Assembly (NCBI GenBank): GCA_028716025.1 | Contig: JAQUQP010000071.1 | Location: forward strand, 1 to 8,951 | Reading direction: 5' to 3' | Length of the DNA stretch: 8,951 nt | From: a bacterium | GTDB lineage: Bacteria > UBA6262 | The notes under the pieces: generated by a model | Database searches by the model: none | Told to the model about the DNA's origin: nothing | The model's input: the letters and a program-made list of their open reading frames with translations, nothing else | Position numbers and translations under genes: made by a program | In this document: positions 1-7,354 of the stretch, in pieces | Layout of the letters: each line of letters begins with the position of its first letter | Position numbering within the stretch: position 1 is the first letter of the stretch

Positions 1-1278
1 TACGGCTACTCCCCGCGGATTATAAAATTGTCCGTCTGCAGAACCTGCGCCTCCCCAGGTCAATTGGAATTCTCCGGCAGAATTTAATTTCTGGATGCGG
101 TGGCTGCTGATATCTGTCACATACATATTGCCTGATGTGTCCAAGGCTATGCCGCGCGGGGCTAAAAATTGTCCATTACTAATGCCATTAGAGCCCCAGG
201 TAGCAATAAAAGTCCCATTACTATCGAATTTTTGTATTCTCCGCCCGCTGCTGTCTACAACGAAAATATTACTATCCTTATCTACGGTAATCCCGGTAGG
301 ATTATTAAATTGCCCGTAGCCAGTACCAGAAGTCCCCCAAGTACTTATAAACTTGCCGCTATTGTCAAATTTTTGGATACGATTGTTTCCGCTATCAGCG
401 ATATAGATATTGCCAGCCTGATCTGCGGCGATGCCGCCAGGTTCATTTAGCTTACCGTTAGTTGAACCTTGTCCGCCCCAAACCGTTAGATATTTAGCGT
501 TTTGATCAAATTTGTTAACCCGGTGATTACCATCAACTACGAATATGTTTCCCGTGCTATCCACGGCCAAAGCTTTAGGAAAACTAAAATTCCCGTTACC
601 AGTACCTTCAGTGCCCCAGCTTTTAATAAAAACATAGTTTTGGTCGAACTCCTGTATACGGTGGTTATTGGTATCGGCAATATATATATTACCGTTTGAG
701 TCCATGGTAATTCCCAGAGGATTACTGAATTTACCCGTAGTAGAACCGCTGCTGCCAAAGGCACTAATAAATTTGCCTGCGGCATCAAATTTCTGAAGGC
801 GGTTATTCCCCGAGTCAATTACCAGTATCTCTCCGGCACTATTGACTATGATTCCGTTAGGCTTATTAAAAATTCCTTCATTTGGCCCGGTTACCCCGTG
901 CATACTGAGATAAACTCCGTTACTATTGAAGACCTGAACCCGCTGATTGCCGGATTCAAGGACATAGATATTGTCTTGACTATCCACCGCTAGATCAGTG
1001 GGCGCCAAAAACTGCCCACTGCCGCTGCCTGACGTTCCCCAATGGGCGATAAAATTACCCTGGCTGTCTAACTTATTTACACCGGTAGTATCTGTTACGT
1101 ATATATTGCCCTGGCTATCTATCACCGCGCTATCGGGTGACATGAATAATCCTTCAGCTTTTGCTTTGAGGCCCCAGGAAGTATCTAATTGGCCGGAAGA
1201 ATTATATTTTTGTATCCGGGATTTTCCCTTATCAGCTACGAAAACATCACCAGCTGAATCAGTCACTATATCAGCTGG
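1..1278 (-). repeat. Tandem array of about 141-base NHL-coding units
   Basis: Read on the minus strand, units begin at 1278, 1137, 1002, 861, 720, 579, 441, 300, 159 and 18 (the last partial). Seven of the nine complete units are exactly 141 bases (47 codons); unit 2 is 135 bases and unit 6 is 138. Units 7 to 9 match the NHL consensus best. Units 1 to 3 are more divergent, with unit 2 shortened in the strand that normally reads NNRIQKF. The units have diverged at DNA level, so this is an old protein repeat rather than a recently expanded satellite. Confidence 0.85.
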
Positions 1279-1443
1279 TTGTTCCATATAATTAAGCTGG
1301 TACTGCCAGCTTTTTTCAAGCTTATATCCGCCTTCGGCTAAAACAGTTTTAGGAATGATGGACAGATAGGATATCCATAAAAAAAGCAGAATTAAAGGTT
1401 GAAAATACATAGCCTTATTTTGACGAGGCAGATGTCGATCCAT
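1..1443 (-). CDS. Secreted NHL-repeat beta-propeller protein, C-terminus cut off by the window edge
   Basis: The frame is open from an ATG at 1443 to base 1, giving 481 residues without a stop, so the 3' end lies outside the window. Residues 1-36 form a Sec signal peptide: basic MDRHLPRQNK, a hydrophobic core at about 13-30, and likely cleavage after VLA at 34-36. From residue 56 on the protein consists of nine complete 45-47 residue NHL units plus the start of a tenth, each with the pattern PxGIAVDSxGNIYVADxxN, then RIQKFD, then a WG and a GQF element. NHL repeats fold as beta-propeller blades, usually six per propeller, so more than nine blades imply two propellers or one long array. Such proteins bind partners or ligands rather than carry a recognisable catalytic site, and I see no other domain. 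The start is supported by GGAG at 1454-1451, seven bases upstream; an internal ATG at 1410 would leave a shorter basic N-region. The protein is exported; its ligand cannot be named. Confidence 0.9.
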   Translation of the reverse strand, partial: MDRHLPRQNKAMYFQPLILLFLWISYLSIIPKTVLAEGGYKLEKSWQYQLNYMEQPADIVTDSAGDVFVADKGKSRIQKYNSSGQLDTSWGLKAKAEGLFMSPDSAVIDSQGNIYVTDTTGVNKLDSQGNFIAHWGTSGSGSGQFLAPTDLAVDSQDNIYVLESGNQRVQVFNSNGVYLSMHGVTGPNEGIFNKPNGIIVNSAGEILVIDSGNNRLQKFDAAGKFISAFGSSGSTTGKFSNPLGITMDSNGNIYIADTNNHRIQEFDQNYVFIKSWGTEGTGNGNFSFPKALAVDSTGNIFVVDGNHRVNKFDQNAKYLTVWGGQGSTNGKLNEPGGIAADQAGNIYIADSGNNRIQKFDNSGKFISTWGTSGTGYGQFNNPTGITVDKDSNIFVVDSSGRRIQKFDSNGTFIATWGSNGISNGQFLAPRGIALDTSGNMYVTDISSHRIQKLNSAGEFQLTWGGAGSADGQFYNPRGVAV

Positions 1444-1450
1444 GGCTTTG

Positions 1451-1454
1451 CTCC
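1451..1454 (-). promoter_or_regulatory. Ribosome binding site of the NHL gene
   Basis: GGAG on the minus strand sits seven bases before the ATG at 1443. This favours that start, and thereby the complete signal peptide, over the internal ATG at 1410. Confidence 0.6.
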
Positions 1455-1468
1455 GATCAGTATTATTG

Positions 1469-1504
1469 TTTATATAAAAATAACATAAAAAATGATTTTG
1501 TCAA
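1469..1504 (-). promoter_or_regulatory. Possible promoter of the NHL gene
   Basis: The 64-base gap between the DUF362 gene and the NHL gene is very AT-rich. On the minus strand it holds a perfect sigma-70 -35 hexamer, TTGACA, at 1504-1499. Downstream lie a TATATA at 1476-1471 and an overlapping TATAAA at 1474-1469. The spacing to TATATA is 22 bases, longer than the optimal 17, and the correctly spaced hexamers (for example TTATTT at 1483-1478, spacer 15) are poor. It is the only promoter-like segment between genes in the window, but the call is weak. No rho-independent terminator for the upstream operon is visible in the same gap. Confidence 0.3.
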
Positions 1505-1507
1505 GCC

Positions 1508-2560
1508 TTAGAGTCTTTCAATGGCGTATTCCCTTTGGCCTAAATCAAGCCATTCTGCGTGGCGCAGCTGATCGCTCCAGTCAATAGAAGGCCACACTTT
1601 CTTGAAAAGGTCCCGCCCCGCTGCCTGATTTACCAGATCAGCACTGGCCTGATCGATGCTGACCGGATCAAGAGAAGCGACTATGCCAATATCAGCAATG
1701 AGTGGTTTATCTTTTGGCTGGGATGGGTAACAATCACAATAAGCAGTAATATAATTAAGGAAATTCACGTAGAGACATTTATTTTTTTTGTTAGCTAATG
1801 CCCCGGCGGCATATTCAACAATTTTTTCCTGAACCGCGGTGTAGGTCTCATTCCAGGTGATCTGCACGGCATGAAAAGAACAGGATAATATGCAATCACC
1901 GCAACCGATACATTTTCTTGGGTCGATAACCGCTTTTTTATTTACCAGGCTAATAGCCTGTACCGGGCACCATTTGAAGCAAACACGGCAGCCAGTGCAT
2001 TTTCCCGGATCTATATCCGGCAGAATACTATTATGCATTTCATATTTGCCAGCTTTAGCTCCGCATCCCATACCCAGGTTTTTTAGCGCTCCGCCAAAAC
2101 CGCTCAGTTCATGACCTTTGAAATGCGAGAGGCATACCATGCTGTCGGCATAATATATATCCTGGGCGATCTTGACGCTGGAAAAGTGCTTTCCTTTCAC
2201 AGCTACATTCTGGTAGCTATTGCCGCGCAAGCCATCAGCGATGATCACCGGCGCTCCACAGGCTTTAATGGTAAATCCATGTTCAGCTGCTACCAGGCTA
2301 TGATTTACCGCATCCGACCTTTTACCTTTATAGATCGTAGAAGCATCAGTGAGGAACGGTTTCGCCTGTTGCTTTTTCACCAGATCAACAATAGGTTTGA
2401 TTACCTGCGGCTTGATATAGCCAATATTTCCCTGTTCTCCAAAATGAATCTTAATAGCCGTAAAGTCATCCTTATGGATCACGCCCGCAAGACCGCTTTT
2501 TAGCACTAGTTCGCCTAGTTTAGAAATATCATTGATCGCAATAAAAAATACTTTAGACAT
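1508..2560 (-). CDS. DUF362 protein with two [4Fe-4S] ferredoxin motifs
   Basis: A 350-residue cytoplasmic protein with no signal peptide or membrane span. The N-terminal part (about 1-180) and C-terminal part (about 255-325) form a DUF362 domain split by a bacterial ferredoxin insert. Visible DUF362 hallmarks are HFGEQGN at 39-45, the HFKGHELSGFGGALKNLGMG stretch at 146-165 and a CDCYP segment at 275-279 followed by IGIVASLDPVSIDQAS. The insert has two CxxCxxCxxxC motifs: C188, C191, C194, C198 and C217, C220, C223, C227, the first ending in CP and the second in CS. Each should hold a [4Fe-4S] cluster. The family is common in anaerobes, but no reaction is firmly assigned; an electron-transfer or redox role is inference. 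The ATG directly follows the stop codon of the PAS/GGDEF/HD-GYP gene (TAAATG), with AAAGG about ten bases before it inside that gene, so it is almost certainly co-transcribed and probably translationally coupled. Confidence 0.9.
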   Translation of the reverse strand: MSKVFFIAINDISKLGELVLKSGLAGVIHKDDFTAIKIHFGEQGNIGYIKPQVIKPIVDLVKKQQAKPFLTDASTIYKGKRSDAVNHSLVAAEHGFTIKACGAPVIIADGLRGNSYQNVAVKGKHFSSVKIAQDIYYADSMVCLSHFKGHELSGFGGALKNLGMGCGAKAGKYEMHNSILPDIDPGKCTGCRVCFKWCPVQAISLVNKKAVIDPRKCIGCGDCILSCSFHAVQITWNETYTAVQEKIVEYAAGALANKKNKCLYVNFLNYITAYCDCYPSQPKDKPLIADIGIVASLDPVSIDQASADLVNQAAGRDLFKKVWPSIDWSDQLRHAEWLDLGQREYAIERL

Positions 2561-4966
2561 TTATTTTTTACCTTTCTTAAGTACGTTAAGAAAGACATTC
2601 ACAATCTGGGGATCAAATTGCGTGCCAGCTTCTTTTTTGATTATCTGGATCGCTTCGTTCTTTTTAAAAGCCTTGCGGTACGGCCGGTTGGAAGTAAGGG
2701 CCTGGTATACATCTGCCAAAGCGATGATCCTGGCCCCGACAGGTATATCTTCTCCTTTTAATCCTGAGGGATATCCTTTTCCATCCCACCGTTCATGGTG
2801 ATGAACAATGTAAGGCAGGAGTCCGTGCAGTAATTGGATCGGCCTGATAATATCCGCACCGATCAGCGGATGCTTTTTTATCTCATTAAATTCTCTACCG
2901 GTAAGTTTAGCCGGCTTCAGCAGTATTTTCTCGCTGATACCGATCTTTCCCAGATCATGTAGGATAGAAGCTTGTTTGATGAGTAAAATATCTTCTTTGG
3001 GCAGTTTTAAGGCTTTGGCTATATCCGTGGCAAAGTTCACCGTTTCTTCCACATGTTCTCCGGTATAATGGTCTTTTAGTTCAATGGTCCGGGCAAAGGC
3101 AAAAATAGCTTCGATCAGGCTTTGATTGGCCCGTTTATTCATGCGATCCATTTTTTCTTTTAAGTATTTTAGCGTTGGCCCTCTCTTCCCGATACTTTCC
3201 TTCGTAAGGTGGCTGGTATCCAGAGATGAATATACGCGGTTACCGCCAAATTCTTTGGCTTTGCTCAGGATATGATCGGCTTTTTCCAGGAAATCAGCAG
3301 CTCTGAGCATCCTTTCTTCGGGGAATGAGACCACGGCAATACTCAGTTTTAATTTAACTTTTTGTTTTTTGTTGCCGAACGCAGTTTCATTGACCTTATC
3401 CAGCAACCGTTGTCCCAGATCAATTGCTGATAAGCGGTCCAGGCCAGGAGCGATGATAATAAACTCCTCACCGCCGAAACGGACAACCGGATTGTAATGA
3501 CGGATCCCATGTTTGAGCAAGGTCGCCAGCTGCTTTAAGACCAGATCCCCGAAGCTGTGGCCATAGACATCATTTATCGACTTAAAATAATCAATATCGA
3601 TCATGATCAGGGATAAAGAATGATGTTCTCGCCTGGCCCGGTCAAACTCCAGATCGATATTTTCAGTAAAATACCGGTGATTAAAAAGCCCGGTTTGTGA
3701 ATCCATTAATGATAGTTGTTTGAGTTTTTTATTAATCGCGAGGATCTCGTTGCTAAGTTTTATTAATTCCTGTTCCTTGGTCTTCTGCTCTGTTATATTG
3801 CGGATCACGGTCACTATTTTGTTTACTTTTCCCTCTTCAACGATCGGTATTTTGGTAGTCTGGGTATAAAACATTTCCTTATTTATTAACGTTCCTTCTT
3901 CCGTAGTTAATACTCTGTTCTGCGCAAGAACATGCTCATACTCTTTTAAGATCGTATCAGGCAAGAAAGAAAACGCTTCAAAGACTGTTTTTCCGATAAT
4001 ATCAGAGGCTATGCCCAGTTCCTTGTTCATTTTTAAGAAAGCTTGGTTGATCAGCATGATGTGCAGATCCCGGTCAACTACGTGTATAGCTTCCGGCATG
4101 GCTTCTATTGTAGTGCGGTATTTTTTATCGGATTCAGCAACTACCTGGGCAATCTCTTTCTGCTTGGTGATATCAGTGACCAAAGCGAGGATAGCAGCCG
4201 ATCCCTGGTAATCAATGATCTTCGTAGAGATAATGGTATTAAGTTTATGACCGGATTTATTTTTCAGCACATATTCAATATTTGGCAGGTCAATACCTTT
4301 TAGATACTTTTCCAAAGCTGCCTTAGCTTGCCAGTGGGACTCAGGAGAAACTAAAGACATACAATTGAAATCCGGGGAATAAAGTTCCTGCCGAGTGTAT
4401 CCCATAATTTCTTCAGCTTTCCTATTAGTGTATACTATGCGGTCATTTTTATAGATAAAGATCATATTCGGTGATTCGTCAGCCAGGCTCCTGAATTTCT
4501 TTTCAGACTCTTTGAGCGCTTGTTCTGCTTTCTTCTGGGCAGAAATATCCCGGATAGACTCAATAGCGCCGACAAACACACCATTTTCATCATATAAAGG
4601 AGACGCTTTAATACTGAGATGTGCTCCTTCCCCATGATTCAATTTAGACGCAAAAACTTCTGCATATAAGGTATTCCCGTCCCGTTTGAAATTCTGATAG
4701 CTGTCTTCGATCAGGGAATCATGCAGATCAATAAGGTTGACCAGTATCGGTTTTCTTTCCCCGTAAAAAGGCATGGCATAAGCGTAATCGCCTTGGCCGA
4801 TGATCTCTGCTTTAGTGATCCCGGTGAGTTTCTCGATAGCCAGGTTCCAGGCGATCACTTTTTTTTCATAATTTATGACAAAAACAGGATCAGGGAAAAA
4901 CTCAACTATTTTTTCCATCAGGGAAAGATGGCTATTGTGATGTTGGTCCATTTTTGGATTATCCAT
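2561..4966 (-). CDS. Soluble PAS-PAS-PAS-GGDEF-HD-GYP bifunctional c-di-GMP enzyme
   Basis: An 801-residue protein with no membrane span, so a cytoplasmic sensor. Three PAS domains lie at about 15-142, 152-268 and 280-393, each ending in the typical DIT/NIT motif (RDISAQ, TDITKQ, RNITEQ), followed by a coiled-coil linker at about 395-420. The GGDEF domain (about 420-580) has DIDYFKSIND at 457-466, GHSFGD at 469-474 and an active-site GGEEF at 498-502, so it should make c-di-GMP. D474, at the position that is Ser in cGAMP-making Hypr enzymes, favours c-di-GMP as product. The inhibitory RxxD site is RHYN at 489-492, so its Asp is lost. The HD-GYP domain (about 612-797) has H638, H670-D671 in HDLGKIGI, H699, H723-H724, D728-GKGYP at 728-733 and D752, a full metal-binding set for c-di-GMP hydrolysis. 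Net output is unknown. The start has AGGA only three bases upstream, a tight spacing, but the next ATG at 4951 has none. Eleven bases separate it from the cyclophilin gene. Confidence 0.93.
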   Translation of the reverse strand: MDNPKMDQHHNSHLSLMEKIVEFFPDPVFVINYEKKVIAWNLAIEKLTGITKAEIIGQGDYAYAMPFYGERKPILVNLIDLHDSLIEDSYQNFKRDGNTLYAEVFASKLNHGEGAHLSIKASPLYDENGVFVGAIESIRDISAQKKAEQALKESEKKFRSLADESPNMIFIYKNDRIVYTNRKAEEIMGYTRQELYSPDFNCMSLVSPESHWQAKAALEKYLKGIDLPNIEYVLKNKSGHKLNTIISTKIIDYQGSAAILALVTDITKQKEIAQVVAESDKKYRTTIEAMPEAIHVVDRDLHIMLINQAFLKMNKELGIASDIIGKTVFEAFSFLPDTILKEYEHVLAQNRVLTTEEGTLINKEMFYTQTTKIPIVEEGKVNKIVTVIRNITEQKTKEQELIKLSNEILAINKKLKQLSLMDSQTGLFNHRYFTENIDLEFDRARREHHSLSLIMIDIDYFKSINDVYGHSFGDLVLKQLATLLKHGIRHYNPVVRFGGEEFIIIAPGLDRLSAIDLGQRLLDKVNETAFGNKKQKVKLKLSIAVVSFPEERMLRAADFLEKADHILSKAKEFGGNRVYSSLDTSHLTKESIGKRGPTLKYLKEKMDRMNKRANQSLIEAIFAFARTIELKDHYTGEHVEETVNFATDIAKALKLPKEDILLIKQASILHDLGKIGISEKILLKPAKLTGREFNEIKKHPLIGADIIRPIQLLHGLLPYIVHHHERWDGKGYPSGLKGEDIPVGARIIALADVYQALTSNRPYRKAFKKNEAIQIIKKEAGTQFDPQIVNVFLNVLKKGKK

Positions 4967-4977
4967 AGATCCTGTTA

Positions 4978-5553
4978 TTAGGGAAGTATAGTTATGGAAT
5001 TAATACGCACATCTTTTAGCGGCCGGTCTCTTTTATCGCGGGGACTCTGGGCTATTTTCCCGACTATATCCATACCGGCCGTGACCTTGCCGAATGGGAT
5101 AAAGCCATACTGGTCGAGGCCCAGATTATCGTTCAGGTTAATAAAGAATTGGGCGTCAGACTGAGAGTTGATCGGTACATTACGGGAAGCGGAAGCCATA
5201 GATATGGTGCCTTTAATATTTGATAATTTTCTTGGTTCAACACCCATGATACCGCCGCCGGTACCATCGTTAGATGGATCGTTATCTTTGGAGAGCGGAT
5301 CCCCTCCCTGGATAACAAAACCCGGGATCACCCGGTGAAAATTGGTCCCGTCAAAAGCCTTGGATTTTGCCTGTTGTATAAAATTAGCTACTGTTTTTGG
5401 TGCTTTTCCTGGTTGGAGTTCAATAGTCACTTTCCCCAGGTCTGTCATCACTATAGCGGTAACTGTGTTCTTTTCTTTCGCTTCCGCATCGGTCAAAAGG
5501 ATCCCTCCTAGAATTGTTATTATTATCACGCTCAGTAACTTGTTCTTAATCAT
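4978..5553 (-). CDS. Exported cyclophilin-type peptidyl-prolyl cis-trans isomerase
   Basis: A 191-residue protein that should catalyse cis-trans isomerisation of X-Pro bonds outside the cytoplasm. Residues 1-25 are a Sec signal peptide (MIKNK, hydrophobic core at 6-20, likely cleavage after DAEA); there is no lipobox cysteine. The cyclophilin domain spans about 30-189. It holds the FHRVIPGFVIQGGD signature at 72-85, giving the residues equivalent to human CypA Arg55, Phe60 and Gln63 as R74, F79 and Q82, and AQFFINL at 134-140 near CypA Phe113. By register, the CypA Trp121 position falls in GLDQYGF (145-151) and is not Trp, as is usual in bacterial cyclophilins, which predicts weak cyclosporin binding. 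The ATG overlaps the symporter stop as ATGA, with AAGGAG at 5565-5560 six bases upstream, so translation is probably coupled. It ends in a double stop, TAATAA. Its client is unknown; exported neighbours are candidates. Confidence 0.92.
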   Translation of the reverse strand: MIKNKLLSVIIITILGGILLTDAEAKEKNTVTAIVMTDLGKVTIELQPGKAPKTVANFIQQAKSKAFDGTNFHRVIPGFVIQGGDPLSKDNDPSNDGTGGGIMGVEPRKLSNIKGTISMASASRNVPINSQSDAQFFINLNDNLGLDQYGFIPFGKVTAGMDIVGKIAQSPRDKRDRPLKDVRINSITILP

Positions 5554-7166
5554 TTTTCTCTCCTTACTACGTGTTTAAAACAAAAATCAAGATGTTCCCT
5601 TGGTACTTTTTTCGTGAACAAACTTACCACAATAGCTGTCAAGAAAGAGATCGGTAGCCAGATGACAATAGGGTCAACTACGGTCCAGGGATATTTAGCC
5701 AGGGTAGGAACATTGAAAATAAATTTGCACAATCCCAGGGCCTCTGATTCCTTGGCATGAACGAACAAAAGCCAGAGGGTATTTCCAAAAAAACCTACCA
5801 GCATGCTGGCAATAGCTCCGGCTTTGGTCATTTCTTTGATAAAACATGCGCCAATATAGGTTGGTAAAAACACACAAGCGCATAAACCCATGAAAATAGC
5901 TGTAGCTATGGCGATAATATTGCCGGGTAAATTATAGCTGAGAATGACAGTTAATATTACGCCGATCAGTATACCTGCTTTGGTCAACAGCATGGTGTAT
6001 TTTGTTTTTTTGCCTTCCCAGATCCCTTTCTCGAAGAAATCCCGGCCGATGGCCGTGCCTAACGTATGGAATTGACCGCTGGATGTAGACATGGCTGCTG
6101 AAAGTAAGGTCAGCATGAATAAATACACGAACCATACCGGAAAAGTACTGTTAATATAGGTAGGAATAATCGAATCAATATTCCCTTTAGCCACAACCAG
6201 TGATATTTTCCCGAATGCAGGATTATTCACAAAATAAACATTGGACAGGGCTCCGACTACGAAAGCTACGCCGGTCATCATCAGGATAAAAATACCTCCG
6301 ATAGTTACCGCCCGATTAAGTTCCTTATTGCTCTTTACGGTCATGAAACGCACTGCTAATTGTGGTTGCGCGAGAACACCAATGCCTACTCCCATGACGA
6401 TAGTAGAGACCAGGGACCACCAGAGAGGCGAACCTAACTGTGGCATTCGCGTCCATCCTTGATGCCCTTGTTCAACTAGTTTAGCCGGTACCAAATTGCT
6501 GATATTAGTAAGGGTCTGGTGGGCAGTAGAGATGCCGCCTAATTTAATATATGTGATTATTATCAGAATGGACATGCCAACGAACATTATCCCGCCTTGC
6601 AAAGCGTCAGTATACATAACCCCCTTTAAGCCGCCAGCCAGCACATAAGCGCAAATGATGAGCGTATAGATCAGGATAGCTACATTAAAATTTACCTGCG
6701 GTGCGAAAGTAGTTTCAATGAACCTGGCGGCCCCGATCAACACAGCCGCTGAATACAATGGCATGAATAGGAAGATGATCAGACCGCTGAACCACTGGAT
6801 AAATCTTGACTGGAAACGCAAACCCAGAAGCTCAGGGAATGTATGGGCATCCAGATTATGCCCTATTTTCCGTGTCTTTTTGCCAAAGACAATAAAAGCG
6901 ATAATTATGCCCACAGATATATTCAGGAAAGTGAGCCACAACAGGCCCATCCCGTAGAGAGCAGCTGCACCGCCAAAACCGACAATCGCTGAGGTGCTGA
7001 TAAAAGTTGCGCCGTAAGACAGGGACATTACAAAAGGATGAGTGTCACGGCCAGCCACCAGGTAATCCAGGGTGCTTTTGGTTTTCCGGTACCCATACCA
7101 ACCCAAATACGCGATAACAAATAGGTACAGGACAACAACAATAGTAAGTATTAGGATATTGTTCAT
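5550..7166 (-). CDS. Sodium:solute symporter (SSS family), large subunit
   Basis: A 538-residue, very hydrophobic inner-membrane protein with about 13 predicted spans, the usual SSS (TC 2.A.21) size. The family signature AGGLKGVMYTDALQG is at 177-191, and a second conserved stretch, AQPQLAVRFM, at 266-275. The eighth-span region SAAMSTSSGQFHTLG at 356-370 carries the Ser/Thr residues expected at the Na2 sodium site, with GATFISTSA at 52-60 in the first-core-span region. It should import a solute driven by Na+; the substrate cannot be read from the sequence. The adjacent glycosidase makes a sugar plausible, but relatives move organic acids, amino acids or vitamins. The start at 7166 is chosen because it overlaps the small-subunit stop as ATGA and has GAGGAG at 7177-7172, five bases upstream. 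An in-frame ATG at 7202 would add twelve basic residues read from inside the small gene, with no comparable support. Confidence 0.93.
   Translation of the reverse strand: MNNILILTIVVVLYLFVIAYLGWYGYRKTKSTLDYLVAGRDTHPFVMSLSYGATFISTSAIVGFGGAAALYGMGLLWLTFLNISVGIIIAFIVFGKKTRKIGHNLDAHTFPELLGLRFQSRFIQWFSGLIIFLFMPLYSAAVLIGAARFIETTFAPQVNFNVAILIYTLIICAYVLAGGLKGVMYTDALQGGIMFVGMSILIIITYIKLGGISTAHQTLTNISNLVPAKLVEQGHQGWTRMPQLGSPLWWSLVSTIVMGVGIGVLAQPQLAVRFMTVKSNKELNRAVTIGGIFILMMTGVAFVVGALSNVYFVNNPAFGKISLVVAKGNIDSIIPTYINSTFPVWFVYLFMLTLLSAAMSTSSGQFHTLGTAIGRDFFEKGIWEGKKTKYTMLLTKAGILIGVILTVILSYNLPGNIIAIATAIFMGLCACVFLPTYIGACFIKEMTKAGAIASMLVGFFGNTLWLLFVHAKESEALGLCKFIFNVPTLAKYPWTVVDPIVIWLPISFLTAIVVSLFTKKVPREHLDFCFKHVVRREK
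5560..5565 (-). promoter_or_regulatory. Shine-Dalgarno of the cyclophilin gene inside the symporter gene
   Basis: AAGGAG lies six bases before the ATG at 5553 and within the last codons of the symporter gene. Together with the ATGA overlap this indicates translational coupling. Confidence 0.7.
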
Positions 7167-7339
7167 AATGTCTCCTCTACTTTTTTCTCGTCTTCTACCC
7201 ATTTCTTATCTTCAGGAAAGACCTCTTCATCTCCTTTATTCCAGTTAACTATGCCATAGAGCAAACTAAAAAACGCGCTGAGGATGCACAGCAGGTAAAC
7301 CGACCAAATGACTGGGTCATCAAATCCCAATATCGTCAT
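7163..7339 (-). CDS. Symporter small accessory protein
   Basis: A 58-residue protein with one hydrophobic span at about 10-31 and a highly charged, Lys/Glu-rich tail at 35-58. The arrangement of an FDDP segment (6-9), a YLLCILSAFFSLLYGIVNWN core at 15-34 and an acidic tail matches my recollection of the small accessory subunits encoded directly before SSS symporters. These probably assist assembly or activity of the large subunit in the membrane. The stop overlaps the symporter ATG as ATGA, so the two should be made in linked amounts. I place the start at the ATG at 7339, six bases after GAGGGGGTG at 7354-7346; an in-frame GTG at 7348 lies within that Shine-Dalgarno and is unlikely to be used. 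The function of this family is known only by association. Confidence 0.85.
   Translation of the reverse strand: MTILGFDDPVIWSVYLLCILSAFFSLLYGIVNWNKGDEEVFPEDKKWVEDEKKVEETL
7172..7177 (-). promoter_or_regulatory. Shine-Dalgarno that sets the symporter start
   Basis: GAGGAG five bases before the ATG at 7166 marks that codon as the start, rather than the in-frame ATG at 7202 inside the preceding gene. Confidence 0.7.
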
Positions 7340-7345
7340 TGATAT

Positions 7346-7354
7346 CACCCCCTC
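7346..7354 (-). promoter_or_regulatory. Strong Shine-Dalgarno of the small accessory gene
   Basis: GAGGGGGTG is a long match to the anti-Shine-Dalgarno, six bases before the ATG at 7339. It contains the GTG at 7348, which argues against that codon as start. Its first two bases overlap the right arm of the adjacent inverted repeat. Confidence 0.7.

Noticed and set aside
1..1278. CRISPR array or non-coding satellite in the left repeat region
   Set aside because: Units are about 141 bases, diverged, contiguous and in frame, and encode NHL blades; there are no short identical repeats with unique spacers.
95..1291. Several open frames of 65-97 codons on the plus strand, and one of 93 codons on the minus strand at 818-537, in the left part of the window
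   Set aside because: All are out-of-frame shadows of the NHL gene, which is open through the whole region with a signal peptide and regular repeats. Their multiplicity comes from the repeat periodicity.
1559..2503. Plus-strand frames of 74-130 codons across the DUF362 gene
   Set aside because: They lie antisense to a well-supported gene with intact cluster-binding cysteines, show no recognisable family, and have no ribosome binding site that stands out.
5550..7339. Calling the carrier pair PanF/YhdT (pantothenate uptake) or ActP (acetate)
   Set aside because: Both are SSS carriers found with small partner proteins, but nothing seen here identifies the substrate, so a specific gene symbol is not justified.
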